A stretch of 64,000 bases of DNA from Kumtagia sp963839725 (lineage in GTDB: Bacteria; Pseudomonadota; Alphaproteobacteria; Rhizobiales; Rhizobiaceae): positions 62,001 to 126,000 of the forward strand of contig CAWIWT010000026.1 in assembly GCA_963839725.1 (NCBI GenBank). Reading direction: 5' to 3'. The notes beneath the pieces are model-generated. The model ran no database searches and was not told the DNA's origin. It worked only from the letters and a program-made list of their open reading frames with translations. Position 1 is the first letter of the stretch, and each line of letters begins with the position of its first letter. Below are positions 35,821-48,382 of the stretch, one piece after another. Both the position numbers and the translations under genes were made by a program.

Positions 35821-36860
35821 TTACTGAACGCGGATGCGTGGGTTGAGATAGGCGTAGCCGACGTCGGAGATAAGCTGCGTGAACAGCACGACGAAAACCG
35901 AAACCAGCGAGCAGCCGAGCAGCAGGTCGATGTCGTTGTTGCGGGCCGCCTCAACCAGCGTGAAGCCGAAGCCCTGATAGCGGAACATCGTCTCGACGAT
36001 AACAACGCCGGTCAGCAGCCACGGGAACTGCAGCATGATGACGGTGAACGGCGCGATCAGCGCGTTGCGCAGCGCATGCTTGACGACCACCTGCCGAGAA
36101 GCTCAGGCCCTTCAGCCGCGCGGTGCGGATGTATTGCTGCGTCATCACCTCGACCATCGAGGCGCGCGTCATGCGGGCGATGTAGCCGATGCCGTAGACC
36201 GCCATGGTCATGACCGGCAGCGTGAAATTGTAGAAAGTGATGCCCTGCCCGGTTGCCGAAGCCGCGGAGCCATTCAGCCAGCCGAGCCACGATGCGAAAA
36301 TGACAGTGAAAATGATGCCCGAAACGTATTCCGGCGTCGCCGTTGTGGCGATCGAGGCGACCGACAGCGTGCGGTCTGTTCGCGATCCCTCGCGCATGCC
36401 GGCGAGGATGCCGACCAGCAGCGCGATGGGCACCATCGTGGCCATCACCCAGAACATCAGGATGCCGGTGGCGCCAAGCGCCGGCCAGAGCTTCGCCGCG
36501 ACTGTCGTCTTGAATTTGGTCGAGCAGCCGAAATCGCCCTGCAGGATCCCGCCGTAATAGGGTTCGGCAGGCTCGTTGCAGATAGGAGAAGCGTGGCGTC
36601 GCCATGCCGGTTGCCGGATCGATGTTCGGTTGTTTCTTGACGACGCCGATCCATTGTCCGTAGCGGACGAAGAAGTTCTGGCGGTAGCCGTTCTTGACCA
36701 GCCAGCTCTCGAGCTGGTCGGCGGGCGTGCGCATATCGAGCTGGCTGATCGCGAGCTTCTTCAGGTTAGGCTCGAGATTGACCATGAAGAAAACGACCAT
36801 GGTCAAACAGAGCATGGTGATCAGCATGGTGCCTAAGCGGCGAAGAATGAACGCAAGCAT
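35821..36860 (-). CDS. Dipeptide-type ABC permease, DppB-like, frameshifts
   Basis: Inner-membrane permease, about 346 residues when joined. It begins with the classic MLAFILRRLGTMLITMLCL helix and has a periplasmic domain, then FWVMATMVPIALLVGILAGM, the EAA-type loop VEVMTQQYIRTARLKGLS and the C-terminal DVGYAYLNPRIRVQ (a strong DppB signature, YxxxDPRIR). Frames break near 36575 and 36097. A 9-bp-stem hairpin lies between this gene and the binding-protein gene upstream, a common device to keep more mRNA for the binding protein. Confidence 0.85.
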
Positions 36861-36917
36861 CAGTGCCCCTGCCGTTCGGGTTGGGGTCAGAGATCTCACC
36901 CAGTTATATAAACGGAA

Positions 36918-36940
36918 GGAAGGGGCGCGAAGCCCCTTCC
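36918..36940 (-). terminator. Intercistronic hairpin after the dipeptide-binding protein gene
   Basis: GGAAGGGGC-ttcgc-GCCCCTTCC on the minus strand, 13 bases after the binding-protein stop. No long T tract follows, so it is more likely an mRNA-stabilising or partly terminating stem-loop than a full terminator. Confidence 0.6.
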
Positions 36941-36952
36941 AACTCGCCGTTG

Positions 36953-38608
36953 ATCAAGCCTGTTCGATCCAGACCTTACCGAAATCATGCTCGAAGGTCG
37001 GATGCATCGCCGTGGTTTTTCACCGACCGGCATCGAGCTGTTGTACAGCTTGCGCCAGTAAGGCTGGATGATGATGCCCGAAGTCCTGCAGGATCTTCTC
37101 GATATCGCCCATGACCGCCTTGCGCTTCTCGGCGTCGGCAATGCCCAGGGCCTCGCCGATCTTCTTGTCGAGTTCGGGATTTGCATAGGCGGCTTCATTC
37201 CAGGCTTCGCCGGTGCGATAGGCAATCGCCACCACCTGGATGCCCAGCGGGCGCATGTTCCAGTTCGTCATCGAGTAGGGATACTTCGTCCAGTCGTTCC
37301 AGAAGGTCGAGCCCGGAAGAACCGTCCGCTTCACCTTGATGCCGGCGTCGCGCAGCTGGGCGGCGATGGCGTCGCCGGTGTTCTTGTGCCAGTCCTCGTC
37401 GACGGTGATCAGCTCGTGCTCGAAGTCGGCCTGGCCAGCCTCGGCCATCAGCGCCTTCGCCTTGGCCGGATCGCGGGCAACCTTCGGCAGCTCGACATAC
37501 TCCGGATGGATCGGCGCTACATGGTGGTTTTCCGCCGGCACGCCGGCATTGCCGTAGCCAAGCTGCAGCACCACCGCATTGTCGACGCCAAGCTGCAGCG
37601 CGTTGCGTACCTTCTGGTCGTCATACGGCTTGTTGTTAACGTTGGTGCGGGCCACGATGGTCGCGGCCGTCACAGCTTCCGACGTGACCGCGCCGACGCC
37701 TTCGAGGATCGTCACATAGTCGGCGGACGTTCGTGGTTGGTATGGACTTCGCCCGCCTCGAATGCCGAAACCATGGCCGACGGATCGGTGCCGTAGTCGA
37801 TGAACTCAACGCCATCGAGATAGACTTCGCCATTCCACCAAGTGCCGTTCTCACGGCGCTTGTAGACCGATCTTCTGGCCGACATCGTAGGAGACCAGTT
37901 CGAACGGGCCGGTGCCGATCGGGTTCTTGACGAAGTCCTTGCCGGTCTCGTCGAAGGTGTGGTGCACGATCAGCGCCGGATAATCGCAAAGGCTCGGGAT
38001 CAGCGCGATGTCCGGGCTGGTCAGCGAAACTTCACGGTGATGTCATCGACCTTGGTGACGGCGCCCTCGCGCAGCTTGCCGGTCTTCTCGTCGACGATGG
38101 TGCCGAGGCGGCCCGGCATGGAGTTGCCTTCGGCGCTCTTGTCGGCCCAGCGGGTGAAGTTGAAGATGACGTCTTCAGCGGTGAACTTGTCGCCATTGTT
38201 CCAGGTCACGCCCGGACGAAGCTTCAGTGTGTATTCGGTCGCGTCGTCGTTGATTTCCCAGCCTTCGAGCAGATACGGCTCGAATGTGTAGTCCTTGGTG
38301 TATTTCACCAGCGGCTCAAGCGTCTGGCGCTCGGCATTGGCGATCTCCGACCAGTCGGCAGTGCGCGGATCCTTGGGATCCTTAACCCACATCGCGACCT
38401 TCAGCACGCCGCCCTTCTTGGGCTCCTGCGCCTGCGCCGGCGTCGGCGCGGCGAGGCCGATCATGCCATAAGCCATTGCGGTGGTTGCGCCGAACGCACT
38501 GGCGAGCGCGAGGAACTCGCGGCGGTCGACCTGACCCGCCTTCACGCCCTCGGCCATCTTTTTGATGTGCTCCGGAACGCGATCGCCGTTACTCTTGTAG
38601 AACTTCAT
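36953..38608 (-). CDS. Dipeptide-type ABC substrate-binding protein (family 5), frameshifts
   Basis: Periplasmic binding protein, about 550 residues when joined. The N-terminus carries a twin-arginine signal (VDRREFLALASAFGATTAMA, cleavage near PAQA), so Tat export is likely. SBP_bac_5 features are KGGVLKVAMWVKDPKDPR, YLLEGWEINDDATEYTLKL, RPGVTWNNGDKFTAEDVIF, NPIGTGPFELVSYD and the C-terminal ILQDSGIIIQPYWRKLY and HPTFEHDFGKVW. Frames break near 38030, 37872, 37728 and 37025. The stop (36953) is set by the conserved tail. First gene of the operon; the ligand is probably a peptide or amino-acid derivative. Confidence 0.87.
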
Positions 38609-38882
38609 AGCAAAACTCCCATTGTGTGGCTTTCCGCCGATTAGCATTCAGCATCTATCACGCCTTGTCAAAGCGTGCGGCTGTTGTTCCCGAAGGGAGT
38701 TTGCAACTTTGCGGGAGAGGCGGTTCGCGCGAATACGACAAGAATGACGCAAATTCACAAATTTGCGCGCGGTCCATCCTATTCTTGTCTAACCCTACAC
38801 TGCGCTGGTGCGGACCTGGTCAAAAGCGCCAACGGGGAAGGACTATCGTGCCAGGATTCCGCTGTGCGGCAGATTTGCCACC

Positions 38883-41800
38883 TCAGTATTCCCTCTCGAA
38901 GAAGATGCCGCCCCGCGCCTCGCCGTCGTCGCGTGCTTCCCCGCGCAGCTTGACCCCCGCCCAACATCGAGGTCGATCGCCGCCTCGGCCGGACCCGGCC
39001 TTATCGCCCTTCTCGATGGTCACATAGGTGCGGTCGTTGAGATATTTTCCGACCGAGACGGCGGTACTGCCCTCATCATTGGTCCTGATGTCGAGGTCGT
39101 CGACGCCGAGGCGTGTCTCGCAACGAATTCAGCAGCGAGGTCGAGCCGCCGCCGCCGGCGAGTTGCGCGGCGGCATCGGCGAGTTGCGCGATCTGCAGCG
39201 GCGGACAGGTTGGACATCGATCGCCCGAAGATCAGCCGCGCCAGCACCTCGTCCTCCGGCAGGGCGGGAACCGACGTGAACGAGAATCTTCGGATTGTTG
39301 GCCGGGCCGGTGACGATCACCGTCACGGTAGCGTCGCTGCGCTCGCGATTCGGCCGCCAGGTCGAGATACGGGCACAGCGAACCCGGCGAAACCCAGAAT
39401 GCCGCGCGTGAAGGTCAAACGCCTGCCGAGCAGCGACGAGCCGCCGCGCCGCATGGTGAACTGGCCAACTGCCTGCGGCGACGACACTCGGACCCGTCAG
39501 CCGCAACGAGCCGCCAAGTTCGGCATCAAGGCCCCTGCCCTGGATGAAGATGCGTTGCGGAGCGTTGACCGTCAGGTCGAGCGACAAGCCGGAACCGCCT
39601 CCGCTTTTCGCCGCCGGCCGGCCGAATGCCTTGTCCTGCTGCATCACCGCCGCCGACGCGTTCTTGTGCCTGACGTCGAGCGTCCGCGAGCGAGCCCGGC
39701 AGCCGCTCCGGCATCGTGATGACGGTGCGCGCGAGGTTGATCGTGCCGCTGAGCGTGGGAGCCGACCAGCGATCCCTTCAGCGCCAGGTCGCCCGAAAGG
39801 GTGGTCGTCACCACCTGCCCGTCCGTGTAGCGCGCATTCGTCGAGCTTCATCGCGATGTCTGCCGGGAAGCGGCGCGGCGATGCCGACCGAGCCCGAAGC
39901 CGAAATGATCGCCGCCGCTGGAGAGTTTTCCCGTCAGCCGGTTGATCGTCGCGCGACCGGAGCCAAGCGCGACATCCGCCGCGATGTCATTGATCGCGAT
40001 CCCGGTGCGTGCATCGACAAGCCGCGCGCCGGAGGTCCGCACCGTGCCGCCGATGACCGGCGCGGTGGCAGCGCCACTGACGGTCACATTGACAGTCGCC
40101 GCGCCCGTCAGCGCAAGACCCTGCGCCGCCACCTGTCTGTTGAGGAACGCAAACGGCACCGCGCCATCGAATTTGAGGTTCAGCTGCGGCGGCCTTGCAA
40201 CCGCGACCGTGCCGCCGCCTTTCATCGTCAGGCCGGCGCCGTTGCCGGCATTGACATCGAAAGTGAGCCTTTTCGAAGCGAATGTGCCGTTCGACCTGAT
40301 GGAGAATGCGCCAGCACCGGCCGCCCGGGTTTGCGCGGTCTCGCGCCGCCCCAATCGATCGAGTAGGCAACGTTCGGATCGGCGGCTGCGCCCGTGACGT
40401 GCACTGTGCCGGAGATGCTGCCTGCGGCGTTCAGGCCAGGAGCGAAGTTGTTGACCAGCGAGGCCGGCAGCCTCGACAGGTCGGCGTCGAGATTGAGCGA
40501 TTGACCGGCGGTGCCGGAAACCGTCACGGAGCCGCCGCCGACATTCAGCGCGAGCTTGTCCAGCGTCGTCTGGCCGCCGGCGATCCTCACCGTCGATGGA
40601 CGCGCCAGCGCCGCTTTGATGCCTTGAACCGTTGCCCTGCGCCGAAGCGAGCTCGACGGTGGTAGTGCCTTCCGCCGATCTTAACGCGCCCCGCCGCCTT
40701 GAGCGGAATGTCATTGACCTCCGCGCCGCCGGCAAATCGCGTCCATCCATCCTCCATCGAAAGGTCGAGGTCGATCTTGCGGACTGCGGTGCTGCCGGAT
40801 TTCACCTCATCGGCGCGCACAGTGCCGGAAACTCCGGGCGCCTTGGTGTAGTTGGCGATCAGCGCGTCGATCGACGCACCGCCTTCACCGCAATGTCGCC
40901 GCGCGTGATCCCCGCCGACGTCAACGCAATTTTCGCCTCCGCGGTTTCGCCCTTGCGCGAGAAGGATGCCGTTCCTTTGGCGCTACCCTCAACCGTTTCC
41001 AGCGCCAGTGCGGCAAGCGGCCCGAGATCGGGCAGATCGAAACGTAATCGTGCCATCCGGCATGAAATGTGGATCGAGCGACAGCGCGCCGACGATTCTG
41101 TTTTTCCCGAGCGACAGGTTCAGATCCTTCACCGCGCGCTGGCCATCGGCGGTGTTCAGCACCGCCTTGCCGTCCAGAACCTCGCCGCCGACCGTTCCTT
41201 TGAGCGTTACGATGGCTTCCGGCTTGGCGAGGTCGGCCTTGCCCGAGGCGGTGAGTGCGAGATTCTCGATGTCGCGGGCCGCAACGGTCATCTTGTCGCT
41301 GGTGACCGACAGGGCGACATCGGGTGCGGCCAGCGCTCCCTTGGCGGTCGCCAAAAAGGCGATGGAGCCATTGGCTTGCGCGGAAAGCGGAGAAACATCG
41401 GCGAGCGCGCCCTTGACGTCGGCATCGACCTGATCGTCGCTCATCTGATCGCGCCGCCGCCCGTCAGCCCGCCGGATTGCAAGGCAAGCGAGTTGGCCGA
41501 CACATTGCCTTCGCGTATCGCGCTCCAGACCGGCGGAAAGCGCAAGCTTCTCGCCGAGCAGCGGCCGCGCCGCGGCCGGCAGCGCCGCCGACAGCACATC
41601 AGCCTTGAGTTCTAGCGTGATCGCGCCATCGGCCAGCGAAACCGATCCCGCGAACCCGCCATCGATCGCATCGCTGCGAGAGTCCCCTTCCACCGCCAGA
41701 GCTCGGCAGACAGCGTTCCCTGCAGTTCCGCCAGGATCTCGCCGGCGACCAACGGCGCGACGGTCGGATTGTCGATCGCCAGCTTCGAGGCGGTCGCCGC

Positions 41801-44800
41801 CGCCCGTCACCGGGCCCGAGCGGGCGCCGACATTGAACGCATCGGAGTGCAGCGTAATGCCGAGATCGGTCAATTGAACGTCATTCGTGGCGACCAGCGG
41901 CAGGCTGGCAGCGATGTCCAAGCTGGGCGCGTCGGCGATTTCCAGCGGCGCGAATGTGGCGTTGCCGATCGTCAGGTCGATCGGGCTTTCCTTGTCCCGA
42001 AGGAAAGCGGACGCCACTGGAGCCGCCGCCGAGCTGAAGCGTCAGATCGAGCGGGCCGGCCGGGTCAATCGAACCGGCCGCCGATGCTGTAAATGCGCCA
42101 TTGGCAAGCTCGGCGTGATCGATCTGGACGGTCCCGCCTTGGCGATCGTCCCTGCCAGATCGAAATCGTTTTACCATCGAGAATGCCGCAACGTTGGCGG
42201 CAGGAAGCGCGAAAACTCGCCATCGCCCTTCGCCGAACGCGCTGCCTTGGTCGGAGGGCCGGTTTGCGAGCGCGAAATCGGTTACGGCGTTGCCATCCAT
42301 CAGGACCGTGCCGTGCCGGTCATGTCGGCGGCGTGCCATCGATCGACAGGCGGATGACCGCAGGAGGCTGGCCGGGCAGGAGATCGGCAAGCGTCGCCGA
42401 CCTTACCGGCAGAGCCGGGTCCTTTGAGATAGTCGGCGACAAGCGCGTCGACCGCGAGCGGTCGACGTCGATTTCGTCGCGCTTGATGGAATCGGAGGTC
42501 AGCGTCACCTTTACAGACGGAGGTCGCCTTTCAAGGAAAACGTCAGCGGTACCCTTCGCGGCGCCCTCAACCGACTGACCGGCCAGTGCCGCAAGCCGAC
42601 CCAGTTCCGGAAAGTCGAAGTGCAGGGCGCCGACGGCGCAAGCGTTCGTCGAGCGCGAGCGCGCCAGTCAGCCGATTGGAGCCGAGCGAAAAGTCGATGT
42701 CGCGCAGTTCGCGCGCTCCACCGGCGGTCGTAGCCACCGCCTTGCTTCATGGACCTCACCTTGCAAATTACCCTTCAGCGAAAGCGCCGATCTGCGGATT
42801 GGCGGGATCGGCCTTACCGGCCGCATTGAGTCCAGATTGTCGATCCGCGTTGGCCAAAGGCGAGCCGGTTGCTGGAGACCGTAAAATCGACATCGGGCGC
42901 CAGGAGCGAACCTTTCGCGGTAGCCGAAAGCGCAACGGCACCCGACGCGTGCGGCGCGAGCGGCGCGATATCGGCGAGCGCGCCGCGCGAATTCGGCATC
43001 GATAGTATCCTACGAAAGGCGTGCCGAACCCTTTGCGGTCAAACCCGCCGGACATCGACGGTAAGGCTATTGGCCGAGACATTCCCGGAAGTGTCGCGCT
43101 CCAGGCTGGTGGAAAGGCGACCTTATCGCCGAGCAGTGGCCGCGACAGTGGCCGGCAGCGCGGCGGAAACCACGTCCGCGTCGAGCTTGTAGGTTGATCG
43201 CTCCGTCGGCCAGCGAAACGTCGCCGGCAAAACGGCCGTCGATCGCATCGCTGCGCAGCATGCCCTTGGCGACGGTCAGTGCGTCGGTCGAAAGCAACAC
43301 CTTCGAGCTAGCGCCCGGATCTCGCCGGCGACCAGCGGCGCGACGGTCGGGATTGTCGATCGTCAGGCTTGCGGCCGTCGCCGAGCCGGTAACCGGACCT
43401 GAGCGCTCGGTCAGGTTGAACGCATCCGAGTGCAGCGTGATAAGCGAGATCGGTGAGCTTGACGTCGTTCGTGGAGACCGACGGAAGGCATCGCAGAAAT
43501 ATCCAGAGCGTCGGCTCGCGTCCATCGCCGAGCGCGCGTATCGATGGCCGAGCCGATCACGATGTCGATCGGGCTCTCGGCTCGTACCGAAGCAAAGCGC
43601 GATCCCACTGTTCTTCGCCGCGAGTCGAGCGGCAATATCGGTCGCGCCGGCCGGGTCGAAGGGCCGATCGCGCTGCGCGGTAACCGCGCCGCTTTCGATC
43701 TGGCGCACGGTCGTATATCGACGCCGCCATCCTTGGTCAGCGTCGCCGGCCAGATCGAAGTCGTTTTACCGTCGAGAAGTTGCCGCAAGCGCTCGCGGCG
43801 CGAAGCGGGCAAACTCACCATCGCCCTTCAGTTCGAAACGGCGCTGCCTTGCTCGGTGAGCCGGTCTGCCAGCGAGAAACTCCGGAGACGGCGTTGCCAT
43901 CCATCAAAACGGTTCCGTTGCCGCGTCATGTCGGCGACAGTGCCATCCACGGACATGCGGATGTCCGCAGGCGGCTGGCCGGGCAGGAGATCGGCCAGCG
44001 TCCCGCCGAACCGTACCGGCAGAGCCGGCGCGCTTTGAGATAGTCCGCAACAAGGGCGTCGACGGCGAGCGATCCGTCACTTCGAGTTGCGCCGCGCTTG
44101 ATGGAATCGGAGTTCGAGCGCCACCTTTACGTGACGGACGTCGCCGTTCCAACGAAAACGTCACGGTACCCTTCGCGGCGCCCTCAACCGACTGACCGGC
44201 CAGAGCGGCAAGCCGACTAGTTCCGGAAGATCGAAGTCCAGGGAGCCGACGGCGCAAGATCGGTCGTCGAGCGAGAGCGCGCCGGTGAGGCGGTTCGGAC
44301 CGAGCGAAAGGATCGATGTCGCGAACCTCCCGCTTTCCGTCGGTCGTCGCGCACAACCGCCTTGCCATCAAGCGCCTCGCCCTGGAACAATACCCTTGAG
44401 CGACCACCGATGCTTGCGGATTGGCGGGATCGACCTTACCGGCCGCTCGCAATTCCAGATTGTCGATCGCATGTTCGCCGAAGGCGAGCCGATTGCTGGT
44501 GAGGGTCAGATCGACATCCGGCGTCGAGCAGCGAGCCTTTCGCCGTCGCCGACAGCGGCAACCGCTCCCGACGCTGCGGCGCGAGCGGCGCGATATCGGC
44601 GAGCGCGCCGCTCAGAGTTCCGCATCGATCAGTGTCCTCGCGAGGCGCGCCGAACCCTTTGCCGTCAGCCCGCCGGACTTCACGCGTAAGGCTATTGGCG
44701 GAAACATTGCCGGAAGTATCGCGCTCCAGACTGGCGGCCAAGCGCGACCTTATCGCCGAGCAGCGGTCGGGCCTGGCAGGCAACGCGGCGGAAACCACGT

Positions 44801-46258
44801 CAGCGTCGAGCTTCAGCGTGATCGACTCCGTCGGCCAGCGAAACGTCGCCGGCAAAATGGCCGTCGATCGCATCGCTGCGCAGCGTGCCCTTGGTGACCG
44901 TGAGCGCGTCGGTCGCGAGCGTCCCTTCGAGCCGCGCCCGGATCTCGCCGGCGACCAGCGGCGCGACGGTCGGGTTGTCGATCGTCAGGCTCGTCGCCGT
45001 GGCCGAGCCCGTCACCGGGCCGCTGCGCTCCGTCAGGTTGAAGGCATCCGAATGCAGCGTGATGCCGAGATCGGCGAGCTTGACGTCGTTCGTGGAGACC
45101 GATGGCAGGCTGGCCGAAATATCCAGAGCCGGGCTCGCGTCCATCGCCGAGCGCGCGTATCGTCGCCGGCCGATCACGATGTCGATCGGGCTCTGCTGTG
45201 CCGAAGCCAACTGGATGCCGCCGTTCTTCGCGGCGAGGTCCACCGCGATGTCGGTCGCGCCGGCCGGGTTGAATGTCCGACCGCTGTCGCGGTGATCGCG
45301 CCGCTTCGATCGCCGCACGGCGATATTCGACGCCGCCATCCTTGGTCAAGCGTCGCCCGCGAGATCGAACTCCGTCTTGCCGTCCAGCAATGGCCGCAAC
45401 GTTGCGGCAGGAAGCGGGCAAAATCGCCATCGCCCTTGGCCTCAACGACGCTGCCCGCATCCGTCAGCCTTGTGCGTGCCCGAAACGCTGGTGATCAGCG
45501 TTGCCATCCACGGCGAACGTGCCGTTGCCGCTCCAGTCGGCGATCGGGCCGGAGCCGCGTGACGATGATGTCGACCGCCGGCTGTCCGGCAGCTTGAGCA
45601 AATTCGCCAAGATGCCGCCGGAAGGTTCGGACGCCTTCAAGTCGATATCCAGTTGTTCTGCGTCCGGCGCGAAATCTAGATCGAGGCCAGCAATTCGCCG
45701 GCCGTGCCGTCGGTGCGCTCGACGTTCAGGTCCGCCGCGACCGAAGCGGCGACGCCTTGCGCCATCGCCTTGCCATTGGCGGCCACGCTGGCGACCTGGC
45801 CGCCCGTGACGGCTGAGCCGAGCGCGATGTCGGGCAGGCTGAGGGCGCTCGATCGAAATGTCGACCGGCAGCGACGCTGGCGGCGCCATCGCCGGCCGCG
45901 CCGGATGCCGTCGGCAGGCGGGCAAGCTCCACTCTTTGCGCGGCAATCCGCTCGGCGTTGAACTCGCCCGGGAGCAAGGAAAATCGGCGACCACTCGACC
46001 TCGATGCCGTTTGCGGCAAGCCAGGGCCATCCGCGTCCGCCAGAACCAGCCGATCCAGCGGGAAATGGCCGGACCAGATGCCACTCGATGCCGGTGATCG
46101 TCACCTGCGAGTCGGGCGTGGAGGCGAAATCGGAGATGAGCGCGGCGAGGTTTTCTCGGCCCTTGCTGGTAAGCGTCAGCACGGCGACCGCGCCGATCGC
46201 GAAGGCCAGCGCGATCAAGAAGCGTATAGACCAGAATGCGAAGGAGCCTCTTCAGCAT
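38883..46258 (-). CDS. tamB: Translocation and assembly module protein TamB, very large, many frameshifts
   Basis: Inner-membrane-anchored, periplasm-spanning beta-taco protein that works with TamA in outer-membrane assembly or lipid transport; about 2,450 codons, nearly twice E. coli TamB. The start MLKRLLRILVYTLL and a helix (ALAFAIGAVAVLTL) anchor it. The long middle holds AsmA/TamB-like strands and three tandem ~1.6 kb modules. The C-terminal DUF490 part reads STSLLNSLR, LGVDDLDIRTNDEGSTAVS, VGKYLNDRTYVTIEKGDKAG and ends GGIFFEREY. Tens of small indels break the frame, so the coordinates are the outer limits. It starts 2 bases after the tamA stop. Confidence 0.88.
40860..45700 (-). repeat. 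Tandem triplication inside tamB (about 1.6 kb per unit)
   Basis: Three diverged copies are visible. The block encoding TNDVxLxDLxITLHSDAFN lies at 45036-45100, 43414-43480 and 41832-41890. The block encoding LRSDAIDG is at 44861-44880, 43236-43255 and 41659-41678, followed in each by a VSLADG strand. Spacings are about 1,620 and 1,580 bases. A further shared block (cgcttgatggaatcgga) occurs near 44092 and 42478. Copies 1 and 2 are closest. Limits are approximate. Confidence 0.8.
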
Positions 46259-46260
46259 GA

Positions 46261-48173
46261 TCATCGGCTGCAGAACGCCTGGCCGATGCCGGCATAAAGG
46301 CCGAAATCGGGATCGCCGGTGCCTTTGTCCAGCGGAACAGCGGCATCGACGCGCAGTGGTCCGAACGGCGTGATGTAGCGGAGGCCAAGCCCCACGCCCA
46401 CCTGAAGGTCGGAGAGGTCCGGAAATTCGTCCTCGGAAACCGTGCCGGCATCGACGAAGGGGACCATGCCGATCGTGTCCGTGACCGTGACACGCAGTTC
46501 CGCGGAGCCTCGCACAGCGACAGGCCGCCGGTCGGCTGGCCATTGGCGTCCTTCGGGCCGATGCCCTGATAGGCATAGCCGCGCACCGATCCGCCGCCGC
46601 CCGCGTAGAACCGCCGGTCGGCGGGAACATCCTCCAGGAGGAGGCCCCGACGATCGAGCCGAGGACCGCCCTGCCGGCGACCACGATTTTGTCGATCGTA
46701 CCCAGCGCCATATAGGCCGTCGCCTCGCCCTTGAGTTTCACGAAGGTCGTGCCGCTGATCGCGTCGTAGGCCGGTTCCGATAAGCGAGCAGCCGGTTGCC
46801 CCTGGTGGGGTTCAGCCTGTTGTCGCGGCTGTCATATATATATTGCAGCGGCGTCGAGACGATCAGGTAATCCCGGTCCGTGACGAAGGCGTCGGTGATG
46901 CGCGAAAATTCGACGGCAAGCTCGCCCGAGACGCTCTGTGTCCTGCTGAGTTCATAAGCGAGGCCGGCATTGCCTTCCACCGAGAAGCGGTCGTAGGCGT
47001 CGGGATGTTCGTAAATGGTCCTCAGGCCGGTAAAGAATTGCGACGCGGGCCCGACGACGCCCGGTTTCTCGAACATGATGCCGGCATTGTAATTGAGCTG
47101 CCATATTCGTTGGTGTCAAGATGCGGCCGATCGACCCTTCGATGCTGAGCCTTTCGGCCTTGCCGAACAGGTTGCGATGTCCCCAGAAGCCCTCCAGGCC
47201 CAGACCCTCGGTTTGGAAAGCGTCGCGCCGACGCCGAAGAAACGCGGCTTGCGTTCGGTGACCGTGACATCGATCGGAATGTGGCCTCGGGTCCAGCGCG
47301 TCGGCCTCGCTGACCGCGACGCTGTTGAAGACACCCAGGTCAACCAGCCGGTCGCGCGCGTCGTCGATATCCTTGGGCGAGTACTTCTTTCCTCCCTCGA
47401 GGCCCGCCATGTAGGCGGTGAATCCGGATCCATCGCCTCGGTCCCGTCACGGTCGTCTGGCCAAAGCCGGCGACCGGCCCGGCCGCCACGGTGATGGAGA
47501 CGTCGAGCGCCGGTGTCGTGGTCAGCCACGACGTCGCGCCCTGTAACCTTCGGCCAGCGGCCTGCCCTCCTCCTTGAGCCGCCGAACGATCCGGCCTCCG
47601 CCCCTGAGGATCTCTCCGACCCCGCGTCGCCGCCGGGATGAGCCGAAAACCGCCGGGCGAAAGATCCGCCGCGTCGCCTTCAGCCGGACCTCGCCCAGCA
47701 TAAACACCCTGCCCGGGTCGACCGAAATCGCCACAGGCACCGGCCCGGCGCCGAATTCGGCATCGGGCGGAAGGTGTCGATGGACCTGCCAGCGATCAGG
47801 ATGTCGACGACGCCGTCGTAGCGGGCCTTCTCGTAAAGTGCCGCGACGAGCTCTTGCGGTCGCCGCGCGCCTTCGTCAGCAGGCCGAGCGAGCCGGAAAC
47901 CGGCCGCTGTCGCCGACAGCGGTGAAGCTTTGTTCAGCTCGTCGGTGGGTTCCGTCGCCTCCCGTTACGACCGCCACCGTGTAGCGGAGCGGATCGACGA
48001 TGTCGGTATCCTCGTCGTCTTCGGATTCGAAAAACTTGCAGCCGAACAGTTCGAAAGCCGCCGCCGAAGCGTCGACGACACGCCGGAAGCGAAAGGAGGC
48101 CGCAAAGAAGAAAGCGCGCGAACCGCACCGTCGCGGGAACGCTCCTCGAACTCTGCGATTTCCGCTTCATCAT
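46261..48173 (-). CDS. tamA: Outer-membrane assembly protein TamA (BamA family), frameshifts
   Basis: Omp85-type barrel with N-terminal POTRA domains, about 637 residues when joined; partner of TamB in the outer membrane. A signal-peptide-like start (ARFLLCGLLSLPAC) is followed by AAAFELFGCKFFESEDD, an FxLxGVxF-like mature start. The POTRA-region strand VDPGRVFMLGEVRL and KYSPKDIDDARDRLVDLGVF come next. The C-terminal barrel reads ELAVEFSRITDAFVTDRDYL, QYIYDSRDNRLNPTRG (the conserved D.RDN...P..G turn), VGVGLGLRYITPFGPLRVD and ends GIGQAFCSR. Several indels break it. The start is set at the double ATG 48173/48170. Confidence 0.87.
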
Positions 48174-48382
48174 TAACGCAGACTTACTCCAAAGAGTGAT
48201 TTTGACTGGCGTATGAACCGTTCGTAAAGGGGCCACAATCGCTCTGTCAGAAATTGGTGAGCAAAGCATGACCAATCGCAATACTTGTCTGACAAGGCGC
48301 CGTAACATGGTGGTCACGCTGGCCAACCACCGCGGCAGATCGGATCATCGGCTGGTGACATAACGGTGGCGGTTTCGGGAGA

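Noticed and set aside
41616..45120. Tandem blocks in tamB considered as a CRISPR array or short tandem repeat
   Set aside because: The units are about 1.6 kb, diverged and coding, so they are protein modules, not CRISPR or microsatellite repeats.
39028..45597. Long plus-strand open frames opposite tamB (for example 40632-41615 and 44632-45597)
   Set aside because: They are shadows of the minus-strand tamB gene in GC-rich DNA. Their Arg/Ser/Pro-rich translations are not protein-like, and the conserved TamB motifs are on the other strand.
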